Shown here: piece by piece, positions 1-7,341 of the stretch
Position numbering within the stretch: the first letter of the stretch is position 1
How the letters are laid out: each line of letters starts with the position of its first letter
Position numbers and translations under genes: made by a program
The notes under the pieces: generated by a model
Seen by the model: only the letters and a program-made list of their open reading frames with translations
Database searches by the model: none
Told to the model about the DNA's origin: nothing
Source: Gemmatimonadales bacterium UBA2975
Lineage (GTDB): Bacteria; Gemmatimonadota; Gemmatimonadetes; Longimicrobiales; Gaopeijiaceae
Assembly (NCBI GenBank): GCA_002348265.1
Contig: DEAT01000054.1
Span: 1 to 18,787, forward strand
Length of the DNA: 18,787 bases
Direction: 5' to 3'

Positions 1-124
1 CATATTGAAAACCAGAGCACCCACCTGGAAGCACTGCAACCCTAAGACCTGCTTCGGTCTCAACACCGTGTTCCTTAATGAAGTCGTGGACCTTTTCGCT
101 GGCCGTGGATGTCAACGTCACCAT
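1..124 (-). CDS. A-type iron-sulfur cluster carrier (IscA/SufA/ErpA family), N-terminal part only
   Basis: The first 41 residues of a protein that continues past the left edge. The reading frame starts at ATG 124-122 and contains LRVAVLPGGCSGFQY, the signature around the first of the three conserved cysteines (Cys36 here) of HesB/IscA-type carriers. In the family these proteins bind a [2Fe-2S] or [4Fe-4S] cluster through this Cys and a C-terminal CGC-type motif and pass it to apo-proteins in the cytoplasm. The C-terminal cysteines lie outside the window, so IscA, SufA and ErpA cannot be told apart. The start is the only ATG in frame and gives the usual N-terminus length (about 35 residues before the Cys). 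The Shine-Dalgarno is weak (GAG-rich). The frame stays open upstream to the TGA at 211-209 but has no start codon there. It follows gmhB after an 87-nt gap. Confidence 0.88.
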   Translation of the reverse strand, partial: MVTLTSTASEKVHDFIKEHGVETEAGLRVAVLPGGCSGFQY

Positions 125-211
125 CTCGCGCTCACTCTCATCGTATCGTCTGCTATCACTAGTGGGAATACTCCCGTCTAACCAATCACAATATACCGCT
201 TCGGGGACTCA

Positions 212-766
212 TCAAGAACCGATCGCCCCACCTGCCATCTCCTCTATGATTACCTGCGATGCTTCGCTCAGATCCTCTACGGCCCGAACACTGTCTGGGA
301 TATCCGATTGGGACTCACATCCGTAGCCAGTTCGCACGAGGATCGCTTGGCCTCCAAGTGCTAGACCGGGCTTAACATCCGTAATCTTGTCACCGATGTA
401 AAACGATGCGGCCAAGTCGATATCCAGTTCTTTCTGAGCCCTAAGGTACATTCCGGTAGAGGGTTTCCGACAATCGCATGAATCCGGCTGATGAGGACAG
501 AAGTACATCCCATCCAGTACGACCCCGGCTACTTCTAACTCCTCGACAAGCCGCAAAGCGACCGCTTGGTAATCTTCCCTGGAGTAGAAGCCGTGAGCGA
601 TGCCAGCCTGATTTGTCACTACAACTATTACAAATCCAGCAGCTTGGAGTGCTCCGAGAGCCTCCACTGCACCATCGATCATCTCTACTCCATCGGGATG
701 TCCGAGGTAGCCTTTTTCAACGATGATCGTTCCGTCTCGATCGACGAAAACAGCACGTCGACTCAC
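212..766 (-). CDS. gmhB: D-glycero-D-manno-heptose 1,7-bisphosphate 7-phosphatase (HAD superfamily)
   Basis: 184 residues, the normal GmhB length. This cytoplasmic enzyme removes the C7 phosphate of heptose 1,7-bisphosphate on the way to ADP-heptose for the LPS inner core. HAD motif I is DRDGT with nucleophile Asp9 and acid/base Asp11. Motif II is the Thr51 region (VTNQAGIA). A zinc loop (Cys90, His92, Cys97, Cys99) runs directly into Arg100-Lys101-Pro102. Motif IV is IGDKITD with Asp126 and Asp130. The CPH...CDCRKP zinc loop is diagnostic for GmhB among HAD phosphatases, although here the loop between the zinc ligand pairs is shorter than I recall for E. coli. The start is GTG 766-764, sharing GTGA with the selA stop (4-nt overlap), with AAGG and AGGGG just upstream. 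The pairing with selA is not functional in any known pathway and probably reflects operon packing. Histidinol-phosphatase is less likely. Confidence 0.93.
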   Translation of the reverse strand: MSRRAVFVDRDGTIIVEKGYLGHPDGVEMIDGAVEALGALQAAGFVIVVVTNQAGIAHGFYSREDYQAVALRLVEELEVAGVVLDGMYFCPHQPDSCDCRKPSTGMYLRAQKELDIDLAASFYIGDKITDVKPGLALGGQAILVRTGYGCESQSDIPDSVRAVEDLSEASQVIIEEMAGGAIGS

Positions 767-2169
767 ACCCCTGCCTTATCTCCCTCAATAAAGGCTTCAG
801 CCACTTGAGTAACTACAGAATCCAGCTCCCCTGGGAGGAGAGTACGGACGTCGAGCCGCAGCTTCTCATCGATAATTCTTCCCACAACCGGAGTATCTCC
901 GGCCCTTAAAGCGTCAGAGAGTACCCCAACCCCGTGCGGCCAAGTCAGCTCAACTGCCCACGAGTCGAGTTCGACTCCCGGATATGTGCCACCACCAACT
1001 GCGCCTTTCGTCGGAACGACCTCACAGGGAACCTTCGCGATCTTGAGGTGGCTCGCTAACACTTCTGCTGTTTCCTTGAGGCCCTCAGGTTTGAGGGCAA
1101 GCATCCGAAGGGTAGGAATCCGCTCAATGACGCTCTCTGGATCACGGTAGAGACGCAACGTCGCCTCTAACCCCGCGAGCGTGACCTTGTCCACCCGCAA
1201 TGCCCTGCAGAGTGGATTCCTCCGCATACGCTCGATCATCTCTCTACGACCGACAATGATACCGGCCTGTGGACCACCCAAAAGCTTGTCTCCCGAAACG
1301 ACTACGGCATCTGCTCCCGCGGCTAACGAGTCCGACGCCATTGGTTCATCGGGAAGATCAAGCTTCGAGCCCCTCAACATCAGCCCGGATCCCAAATCAT
1401 GCACAACGGGAATACCATGAGACTCGCCAATCGAAACCAGTTGCGAAACCGAAACTTCTTCTGTGAAGCCGGTGATCCGAAAGTTCGAGCGGTGAACCTT
1501 TAGAATCGCTGTGACCTCTTTAAGAGCCGCTGCCGATTCATAGTCTGCTGACCTCGTACGATTCGTACTACCGACCTCGACTAGTGACGCGCCAGACCGC
1601 TCAAGCACATCCGGAATCCGGAAACCGCCACCGATCTCGACAAGTTCACCTCGTGACACCGCTACAGACTGTCCAAGGCCGACCGTGCTGATAGCGAGAA
1701 CTAAGGCTCCTGCTGCGTTATTTGAAACGAGCGCATCTTCAGCTCCCGTAAGTTCACATAGCAAGTCCACGCAGTGGGTATAGCGAGAACCCCGGACTCC
1801 TTCTTGGAGATTAAATTCGAGGTTCGAGTATGTGGCAGCGTGTCGCATCGCCTGGAGCGCTTCATCCGCTAATGGAGCCCGCCCCAGATTCGTATGTAGC
1901 ACCACCCCTGTTGCATTTATGACTCGCCTAAGACCTGGGACCCTTGCTAGAGCCAGTATTTGCGCAGCGTGCTCCGTGTACCATTCAAGGTTGTCTACTA
2001 ATTCGATGATCTCGACATCTTCCATTTCGATGGCTCCGCGCATTTTGACCACGGCATCCCTAAACGCGTCCGTTAGCTGGCTTCGGCCAGTACCCTCCAA
2101 CAGCCTCTCTGCCGCCGGGGACGCCAGAAGCGCATCGATCGACGGGATCTGACTCCGCAGGTCACACAT
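763..2169 (-). CDS. selA: L-seryl-tRNA(Sec) selenium transferase (selenocysteine synthase)
   Basis: 468 residues, full length. SelA is a PLP enzyme that converts Ser-tRNA(Sec) to Sec-tRNA(Sec) using selenophosphate, and works as a large cytoplasmic ring. The N-terminal tRNA-binding domain (about residues 1-80) is present, which argues against the shorter SelA-like enzymes. The conserved block RVINATGVVLHTNLGRAPL is at 82-100. The active-site block SGDKLLGGPQAG spans 292-303 with PLP lysine Lys295, the same number as I recall for the E. coli enzyme. The ATG at 2169-2167 overlaps the stop of the upstream lipoprotein gene by one base (TGATG), and there is no clear Shine-Dalgarno, so it is probably translated by coupling. 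The downstream gmhB overlaps by 4 nt. selB, selD and tRNA-Sec are not in the window; in many genomes selB follows selA directly, so the neighbourhood is unusual. Confidence 0.96.
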   Translation of the reverse strand: MCDLRSQIPSIDALLASPAAERLLEGTGRSQLTDAFRDAVVKMRGAIEMEDVEIIELVDNLEWYTEHAAQILALARVPGLRRVINATGVVLHTNLGRAPLADEALQAMRHAATYSNLEFNLQEGVRGSRYTHCVDLLCELTGAEDALVSNNAAGALVLAISTVGLGQSVAVSRGELVEIGGGFRIPDVLERSGASLVEVGSTNRTRSADYESAAALKEVTAILKVHRSNFRITGFTEEVSVSQLVSIGESHGIPVVHDLGSGLMLRGSKLDLPDEPMASDSLAAGADAVVVSGDKLLGGPQAGIIVGRREMIERMRRNPLCRALRVDKVTLAGLEATLRLYRDPESVIERIPTLRMLALKPEGLKETAEVLASHLKIAKVPCEVVPTKGAVGGGTYPGVELDSWAVELTWPHGVGVLSDALRAGDTPVVGRIIDEKLRLDVRTLLPGELDSVVTQVAEAFIEGDKAGV

Positions 2170-3530
2170 CAGTAGCAGACCGGAAAGATGCAGCCGGAAT
2201 AGGTATTCGCGACACCTATAACTGTCACGACGCCCGTGTCCAACGCTGAGATAGAATCGGCCATCCCTACGGAATCCAGATCCATCACTGAATCCACTAC
2301 CAACTCACGAGAAAGCGTCGCTTCACCCCCACCACCCGGTAAACCGAAGATGTTCGTCACACCCGACACCGTGAGGGCGAACTCTATCTCGTAGGGGAGC
2401 GGAACAGATAACCGCAAAATAAGTCTTCTGCCCGGCAACACCCGTGCCCCATCAGCTGTGGGTCCTGCTACAGAACCTTGGAGTTGTGGAAGAGATGGTG
2501 GTGGCCGGCGAGCAGACGCTAACACAAGCTCCTCGGACCGAATGGCTGACCCCTCCTCAGAGGGCATCACTGCTTCGGCATCCGACAAAAGTCTCAATGC
2601 CGCCACTTCTTCAGCCTCAATCGAGTCAACTCGAGACAGTGAATCCGTCACCCTCTCGACCCATACCACATAGTCGGGCTCATGCATGACATCAACGATC
2701 ATTGGCGTGTCGTCAGCATCCGGAGATATCTTAATCTCTACCTCGTCTACCGCTGTCTCGAAATCAAGAAAATCGTCAAACAGAAGTGCCAAGGTGACAG
2801 AGTCCAAAACCTCGGCTCCGGTAACCTTGGCCTCAGATGCGTCTGGTGTGAGAATCGAGATCTCCGTGAGTACGGTATCACCTTCCTCCACGAAAAGCGG
2901 GATGAGTCCTTGGACTTCCGTGGAGTCGACCTCACCATTTCTATTCTGATCCTCAAACGCGGTTACATCAAAGGTTCCAGCCGGAAGATACCGGAAAGCA
3001 AAAATCCCTGTCCGATCTGCTGTTGATCTGTGAACCAGTGAATCATTGCTAATAGCCACAATCGTGGCTTGCTGCACTGCTCGCCCGGTAATGCGGTCCC
3101 AAACCTGACCCGCCAACGTTGTCGGCACGGGATCGCCGCCGGTTGAAAAGACGAGTTCGAAGGGGTCTCTCATGGTGTTTCCGAACATATCGGACACGGT
3201 CGGCGTCAAAGTGACCCGGTAAACCAGCTCCGGACGAAGCCCACCTTCGATCGTCAGCGTCAACGCCTTTGGAGAGTGCTCGACTTTGTACACACCCACC
3301 ACTGGAGACACAGCAATCGCGGTTTCCAGCACGCCACCTGTCACCCGTTCACTGATCCTTTCGTCGAACTCAAAGCGGATCTTCGTTCCCAAGTCTGTGA
3401 CCTTCTCCAATGCACCCGGAGTAGTGGCAATAACCACGGGAGGGCGCAGATCTTCGGGGCCACCCGGCGGCATCTCTTGCTGAGCACACGCACTCGTCAT
3501 CACGATGACGACCGAGAGAATCCTTCCCAA
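2169..3530 (-). CDS. Lipoprotein with Ig-like (SbsA/Big_5-type) domain and a carboxypeptidase-regulatory-like domain
   Basis: 453 residues from TTG 3530-3528. I chose this start because it lies 5 bases beyond the valS stop, has GGGAG about 9 nt upstream, and yields a short lipoprotein signal peptide: Arg3, hydrophobic 4-11, lipobox TSAC with lipidated Cys15. A longer frame opens at 3737 but would overlap valS by about 200 nt and bury the signal peptide. Residues about 30-131 match bacterial Ig-like SbsA-type domains (PPVV..TTP at the start, MFGNTMRD and ELVFSTG at the end). Residues about 138-205 resemble a carboxypeptidase-regulatory or SdrD-like repeat (LAGQVWD, YLPAGTFDVTAFEDQNRNG). The rest is unrecognised, acidic, and ends with two closely spaced cysteines. 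It is likely exported and anchored to a membrane; its role is unknown. The stop shares one base with the selA start. Confidence 0.87.
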   Translation of the reverse strand: MGRILSVVIVMTSACAQQEMPPGGPEDLRPPVVIATTPGALEKVTDLGTKIRFEFDERISERVTGGVLETAIAVSPVVGVYKVEHSPKALTLTIEGGLRPELVYRVTLTPTVSDMFGNTMRDPFELVFSTGGDPVPTTLAGQVWDRITGRAVQQATIVAISNDSLVHRSTADRTGIFAFRYLPAGTFDVTAFEDQNRNGEVDSTEVQGLIPLFVEEGDTVLTEISILTPDASEAKVTGAEVLDSVTLALLFDDFLDFETAVDEVEIKISPDADDTPMIVDVMHEPDYVVWVERVTDSLSRVDSIEAEEVAALRLLSDAEAVMPSEEGSAIRSEELVLASARRPPPSLPQLQGSVAGPTADGARVLPGRRLILRLSVPLPYEIEFALTVSGVTNIFGLPGGGGEATLSRELVVDSVMDLDSVGMADSISALDTGVVTVIGVANTYSGCIFPVCY

Positions 3531-3534
3531 GGGA

Positions 3535-6285
3535 TTACTCTCCCAGTCCAACAAGTTTCTCACGAAGCTTCCCAACTTGATCCCGGAGTTGGGTAGCATT
3601 CTCACGTGCCGTGCCGACGACCTCCTCAGGAGCGTTGGCGACGAATTTCTCGTTTGCCAACCGCTTCTCAACACCGGAGAGTACACCAGCAAGACGAGCG
3701 ATCTCGTCCTCCATTCTTCGTCTTTCCCGCTCCACATCGATGACGCCCTCTAGCGGGATGAATAGCTCTGCTCCGTTTGGCAAAACCGCGTTAGCGCCTA
3801 CCCCGGATCCGACACCAGACTCTATGTGATCTATTCGAGCGAGCTGCTCCAGCGCAGTAGCCCTTGCCGAGAGTGAAAGCCGGAAGTCCGCCGGTCCTCC
3901 GTTGATCACGAGAGAAACCCGTTTTCTTTCCCCCACCCCATACTCTTTTCTGACTCGACGGACCTCAGTTACCAAGTTTTGAAAACCGTCCATGGCCTCC
4001 TCAGTTGACGCAGAACGATCCTCCTCATGAGCCTTCGGCCACGGTGCAATAATCAGATCTTCTGGGCGCTCATCCCCATCCGGCCACGGCAACTGAGACC
4101 ACAACTCGGCTGTCACGAACGGTACGATCGGATGAAGCAGCCTCAGTGCCCCATCAAGCACAGTGACCAAGGTTGTGCGTGCGGCCTCCCTGCTACTGAC
4201 GGCTGAATCAGTATTCAAGCGACTCTTCACAAGTTCAAGATACCAGTCGCAGACCTCACCCCAGAAGAAATGGTAGAGCCCATCCGCAACCTCATGAAGC
4301 CGAAAACGTTCAAGGCCTTGGGTGGTCTGTTCAGTAGCGTTGGCCAGTCGCGAAAGGATCCAACGATCTTCCTCAGCTAGGTTAGCCTCAACCGATTCCC
4401 GAGACTGGATCGGGTCTTCACCGAGGCTCATTAAGGCAAATCGGCCGGCATTCCAGATCTTGTTCGCAAAATTTCGTCCGTTCGCAAAGGCTGCTTCCAC
4501 ATTTTCATGGTCTAGACTGATATCCGTTCCAACGGCGCACTGGCTAACGATCGTAAAGCGCATCGCGTCTGCACCGAATGCTTCGACAACCTCGAGCGGA
4601 TCAATGCCATTTCCTAAAGATTTCGACATCTTGCGGCCGCTGATGTCACGCACGGTCCCGTGAAGATATACCTCAGTGAACGGCGCCTCACCTTTGAATT
4701 CGTATCCCATCATGACCATTCGAGCGACCCAGAAAAACAGGATCTCCGGAGCAGTTACCATAGTGTGGCCAGGATAAAATGCACTCATGTCATTGGTGTC
4801 TTCCGGCCAACCGAATACGGAAAAGGGCCATAGCTGAGAACTGAACCACGTGTCTAGAACGTCTGGGTCCTGTTCTAAAGAGTCTCCTCCGCACTGAGGA
4901 CATGATATGGGATCTTCTCGGGCTACGATCACCTCCCCACAGTCACCACAATACCACACAGGAATCCTATGGCCCCACCATAGTTGCCTAGAGATACACC
5001 AGTCTTGGATGTTCTCCATCCAATGCTCATACACCCTCTTCCAGTGTGGAGGAGTGAAGTTGATAGTCCCTTCTTTAGACGCAGCGAGCGCTGGCTCTGC
5101 AAGTGGCTTCATACTCACAAACCATTGCTCCGAAAGACGCGGTTCGACCACCGTTTCGCACCTATAGCAATGCGGGACCGCATGTGTATGTGTGTCCTCG
5201 CCAGCCAGCAGACCGTCCCTCTCTAGCGCTGCCAAGACAGCTTTGCGTACCTCGAAGCGGTCCATCCCTCTGAACGCTTCGGGGGCAAGGTCACTCATGC
5301 GGGCGTCTGGGGTCATTACGTCGATTATATCAAGCCCTGTTCTGCCTGCTATTTCGAAGTCGTTCTTGTCGTGGGCCGGCGTAACCTTGACCATTCCCGA
5401 GCCGAACTCCGGATCCACATGGCGGTCTGCTACTATCGGTATCACCCGCCCAGTAAGGGGTAACTCTACCTCGGCACCAACCAGCGCCTTATAGCGATTG
5501 TCGCCAGGATAAACTGCGACCCCGGTATCTCCCAACATCGTTTCCGGCCTCGTTGTCGAGACCGTTAAATACCACCGACCGTCATCTAGCTGACCAACGG
5601 CACTGGCTCCGGCATCCAAGGCGGACCTTGCAGCTTCCGACGCACTTTCGTTTAAAGGATATCGGAGGTGCCAGAGGTGTCCGTCCGTTTCTTCTCCTTC
5701 CGCTTCCTCGTTCGACAGAGCGGTGAGGCAGCGAGGGCACCAATTGATGATGTACTCACCTCGATATATGAGATCTCTTTCATAGAGAGATACAAAAACC
5801 TCCCTAACCGCTCGCGCTAGCTCATCATCCAAGGTGAATCTGGTACGTTCCCAATCGCAGGAGGCACCAATGGCCTTGAGCTGATCTAGAATCGTATTTC
5901 CCGTCGTTTCTACGAAATCCCAAACCCGCTCGACAAACTGGTCTCTGCCTAACTCTTGGCGGCTTAACCCCTCTTGCGCGAGTCGGCGCTCAACCACGTT
6001 CTGAGTTGCAATACCGGCGTGATCAGTGCCCGGCACCCAAACGGTCGCCCGACCCTGCATTCGTCGCCATCGAATGAGCACGTCCTGCACGGTGTTGTTC
6101 AGCCCGTGACCCATGTGCAACGCTGCAGTCACGTTTGGAGGCGGAATGACAATCACGTAGGGCTCTCGGCCATCTTCTAGCACGGCTGACGCTGGCACAT
6201 GGAAGTAACCGCGGTCTTGCCACACCTGATAGCGAGCGGGCTCGATAGCTCGTGGATCGAGACGCGTTGCGAGCTCTTTACTCAC
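3535..6285 (-). CDS. valS: Valyl-tRNA synthetase
   Basis: 916 residues, within the usual bacterial ValRS range. It charges tRNA(Val) with valine in the cytoplasm. Class Ia signatures: HIGH-type motif HMGH at 57-60 after PPPNVTAAL, and KMSKS at 552-556 in GRKMSKSLGNG. The CP1 editing domain carries TTRPETMLGD at 244-253, which clears misactivated threonine. Possible zinc-binding cysteine pairs occur at 183/186 and at 446/449 with 462/465. DTWFSSQLWP at 478-487 is typical of ValRS. The C-terminal 70 residues form the family's tRNA-binding coiled coil (RERRRMEDEI onward). Start ATG 6285-6283 has a good Shine-Dalgarno (AGGAAG, about 3 nt away). The ATG shares ATGA with the stop of a possible small ORF upstream. 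No T-box-like leader is visible. IleRS is excluded by the editing and DTWFSSQLWP sequences. Confidence 0.98.
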   Translation of the reverse strand: MSKELATRLDPRAIEPARYQVWQDRGYFHVPASAVLEDGREPYVIVIPPPNVTAALHMGHGLNNTVQDVLIRWRRMQGRATVWVPGTDHAGIATQNVVERRLAQEGLSRQELGRDQFVERVWDFVETTGNTILDQLKAIGASCDWERTRFTLDDELARAVREVFVSLYERDLIYRGEYIINWCPRCLTALSNEEAEGEETDGHLWHLRYPLNESASEAARSALDAGASAVGQLDDGRWYLTVSTTRPETMLGDTGVAVYPGDNRYKALVGAEVELPLTGRVIPIVADRHVDPEFGSGMVKVTPAHDKNDFEIAGRTGLDIIDVMTPDARMSDLAPEAFRGMDRFEVRKAVLAALERDGLLAGEDTHTHAVPHCYRCETVVEPRLSEQWFVSMKPLAEPALAASKEGTINFTPPHWKRVYEHWMENIQDWCISRQLWWGHRIPVWYCGDCGEVIVAREDPISCPQCGGDSLEQDPDVLDTWFSSQLWPFSVFGWPEDTNDMSAFYPGHTMVTAPEILFFWVARMVMMGYEFKGEAPFTEVYLHGTVRDISGRKMSKSLGNGIDPLEVVEAFGADAMRFTIVSQCAVGTDISLDHENVEAAFANGRNFANKIWNAGRFALMSLGEDPIQSRESVEANLAEEDRWILSRLANATEQTTQGLERFRLHEVADGLYHFFWGEVCDWYLELVKSRLNTDSAVSSREAARTTLVTVLDGALRLLHPIVPFVTAELWSQLPWPDGDERPEDLIIAPWPKAHEEDRSASTEEAMDGFQNLVTEVRRVRKEYGVGERKRVSLVINGGPADFRLSLSARATALEQLARIDHIESGVGSGVGANAVLPNGAELFIPLEGVIDVERERRRMEDEIARLAGVLSGVEKRLANEKFVANAPEEVVGTARENATQLRDQVGKLREKLVGLGE

Positions 6286-6476
6286 ATCGACTTCCTAGGA
6301 TCAGCGGAATCTCTACTTCGCAGCAGACATATAAGATGGTCTCCAAAGATGTCAGTCGCAGTCTCGCACCGGAACCGGATTACCTCATGTTTATCCCACG
6401 GACCGAGGGGAGCGTTTTTCATCACCTTGCACTTAAGCTGACCGATATAAGACCTGGACCTGGTGACCCTCACCAT
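6282..6476 (-). CDS. Possible small protein of 64 residues, unrecognised
   Basis: An open frame that exactly fills the gap between the TonB-like gene and valS. Its ATG (6476-6474) lies inside the last codons of the upstream gene (7-nt overlap) and its TGA shares ATGA with the valS start (4-nt overlap). That is the packing used by the accepted genes in this operon. The product is basic at both ends, with GPWDKHEVIRFRCE and DIFGDHLICLLRS in the middle, and has no signal peptide or membrane helix. I do not recognise a family. Against it: no Shine-Dalgarno, short length, and the overlap could be chance. If not coding, the 184 nt between 6286 and 6469 is an unexplained valS leader. Confidence 0.42.
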   Translation of the reverse strand: MVRVTRSRSYIGQLKCKVMKNAPLGPWDKHEVIRFRCETATDIFGDHLICLLRSRDSADPRKSM

Positions 6477-7288
6477 CGAACACCACTCGTGTCCGCTCTT
6501 GCCGCAGCACGCTCCCTATCTCGGCGAGCACGAATTGCCTCAGCCCTCTCTTTCCAAGTCTGTTCGATTAGATAACGTTGGCTTTGCCGCTCAATTTCCT
6601 CGAACTCCCACACCCTGAGAGCCTGTATGTTTCCGGGTCCTACGGGAGTCCCAAAACTCAGGGGCAGAGGCAGAGCTACGTCACCGAGATAGATCTTTCC
6701 GTCAGCGACACCCCATCGACCGCCGTTTGAATCGGTAAATGTCCAGTCGGTGAGACGGTCTTCGGCTGCCCTCGCTATTGAGACTGAGTCATACCACGCG
6801 ACGATACGGTTTGAAAGTAGAAGTTCCTCTCGCTGCTCGAGACTTAACTCAAAAAACTCCGGAGGAGGAGCTGCCCATAGACGCGCATCAACAAGGTTCG
6901 GACGCAGTCGATCCGCAGCATTGTTGGGAGGAGGAAGTAGATCACCAAGCAGGACCCCTCCAATCTCAAGCCTTTGCACATTCACCTCTCCAGCCTCTAT
7001 CTCGGCTAATTCCTCCGGATCTTCGGGGCGTTCTAGGTCCTCGGGAATTATATCAATCAAGCGGATCAAGGGCGTACGCTGCTCGGATGGTCGATCGGTC
7101 TCAATAGGAAGACTGAAGGTATCCGGCTGAAGAATGGCCGAGATGCTAGTGTAAAGTAGGATCGCTAACGCGTGGGCCGCGACTGACGCTCCGAAAGCAA
7201 AGATCTGAAGTCGCGAAGACCCCAAGCCCCGACTCTCAAGCCAGGTCCGACTCAGCGTCTCCCTCTCGGCTATAGGCCTTTTCTCCAT
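6470..7288 (-). CDS. TonB-like N-terminally anchored periplasmic protein lacking a TonB C-terminal domain
   Basis: 272 residues. A basic N-terminus is followed by one membrane helix at about 29-53 with FGASVAAHALAILLY, the pattern of TonB/TolA-type signal anchors. Then comes an acidic linker (about 65-105: IPEDLERPEDPEELAEIEAGE) and a globular part with RPNLVDARLWAAPPPEF and DWTFTDSNGGRWGVADGKIY (about 179-198), ending in a charged, helix-prone tail rich in Arg, Glu and Ala. The usual TonB C-terminal domain is not present, so energy transduction to outer-membrane receptors cannot be claimed. The orientation is probably N-in with a periplasmic body. Start ATG 7288-7286 has only a weak Shine-Dalgarno. 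It lies 53 nt downstream of the aminotransferase stop. I do not know the function. Confidence 0.85.
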   Translation of the reverse strand: MEKRPIAERETLSRTWLESRGLGSSRLQIFAFGASVAAHALAILLYTSISAILQPDTFSLPIETDRPSEQRTPLIRLIDIIPEDLERPEDPEELAEIEAGEVNVQRLEIGGVLLGDLLPPPNNAADRLRPNLVDARLWAAPPPEFFELSLEQREELLLSNRIVAWYDSVSIARAAEDRLTDWTFTDSNGGRWGVADGKIYLGDVALPLPLSFGTPVGPGNIQALRVWEFEEIERQSQRYLIEQTWKERAEAIRARRDRERAAARADTSGVRW

Positions 7289-7307
7289 GGATTTGCTAAA
7301 CCCTTAT

Positions 7308-7331
7308 GAATCCCCGGTTCCTCGGGCATTC
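7308..7331 (-). other. Hairpin in the aminotransferase to TonB-like gap
   Basis: An inverted repeat with 9-nt arms (GAATGCCCG / CGGGGATTC, one G-G mismatch) around a 6-nt loop sits between the aminotransferase stop and the next gene. No T-run follows on the minus strand, so it is not a standard intrinsic terminator. It could affect mRNA stability or processing or could be chance. Confidence 0.3.
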
Positions 7332-7341
7332 CGGATATCAG

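Noticed and set aside
2747..2956. 69-codon minus-strand frame inside the lipoprotein gene
   Set aside because: Alternate frame of a gene with a clear domain structure; its product is basic and low in similarity to anything I know.
6286..6469. T-box or other amino-acid riboswitch upstream of valS
   Set aside because: No T-box core sequence (AGGGTGG-type) and no terminator/antiterminator pair; a small ORF fills most of the gap.
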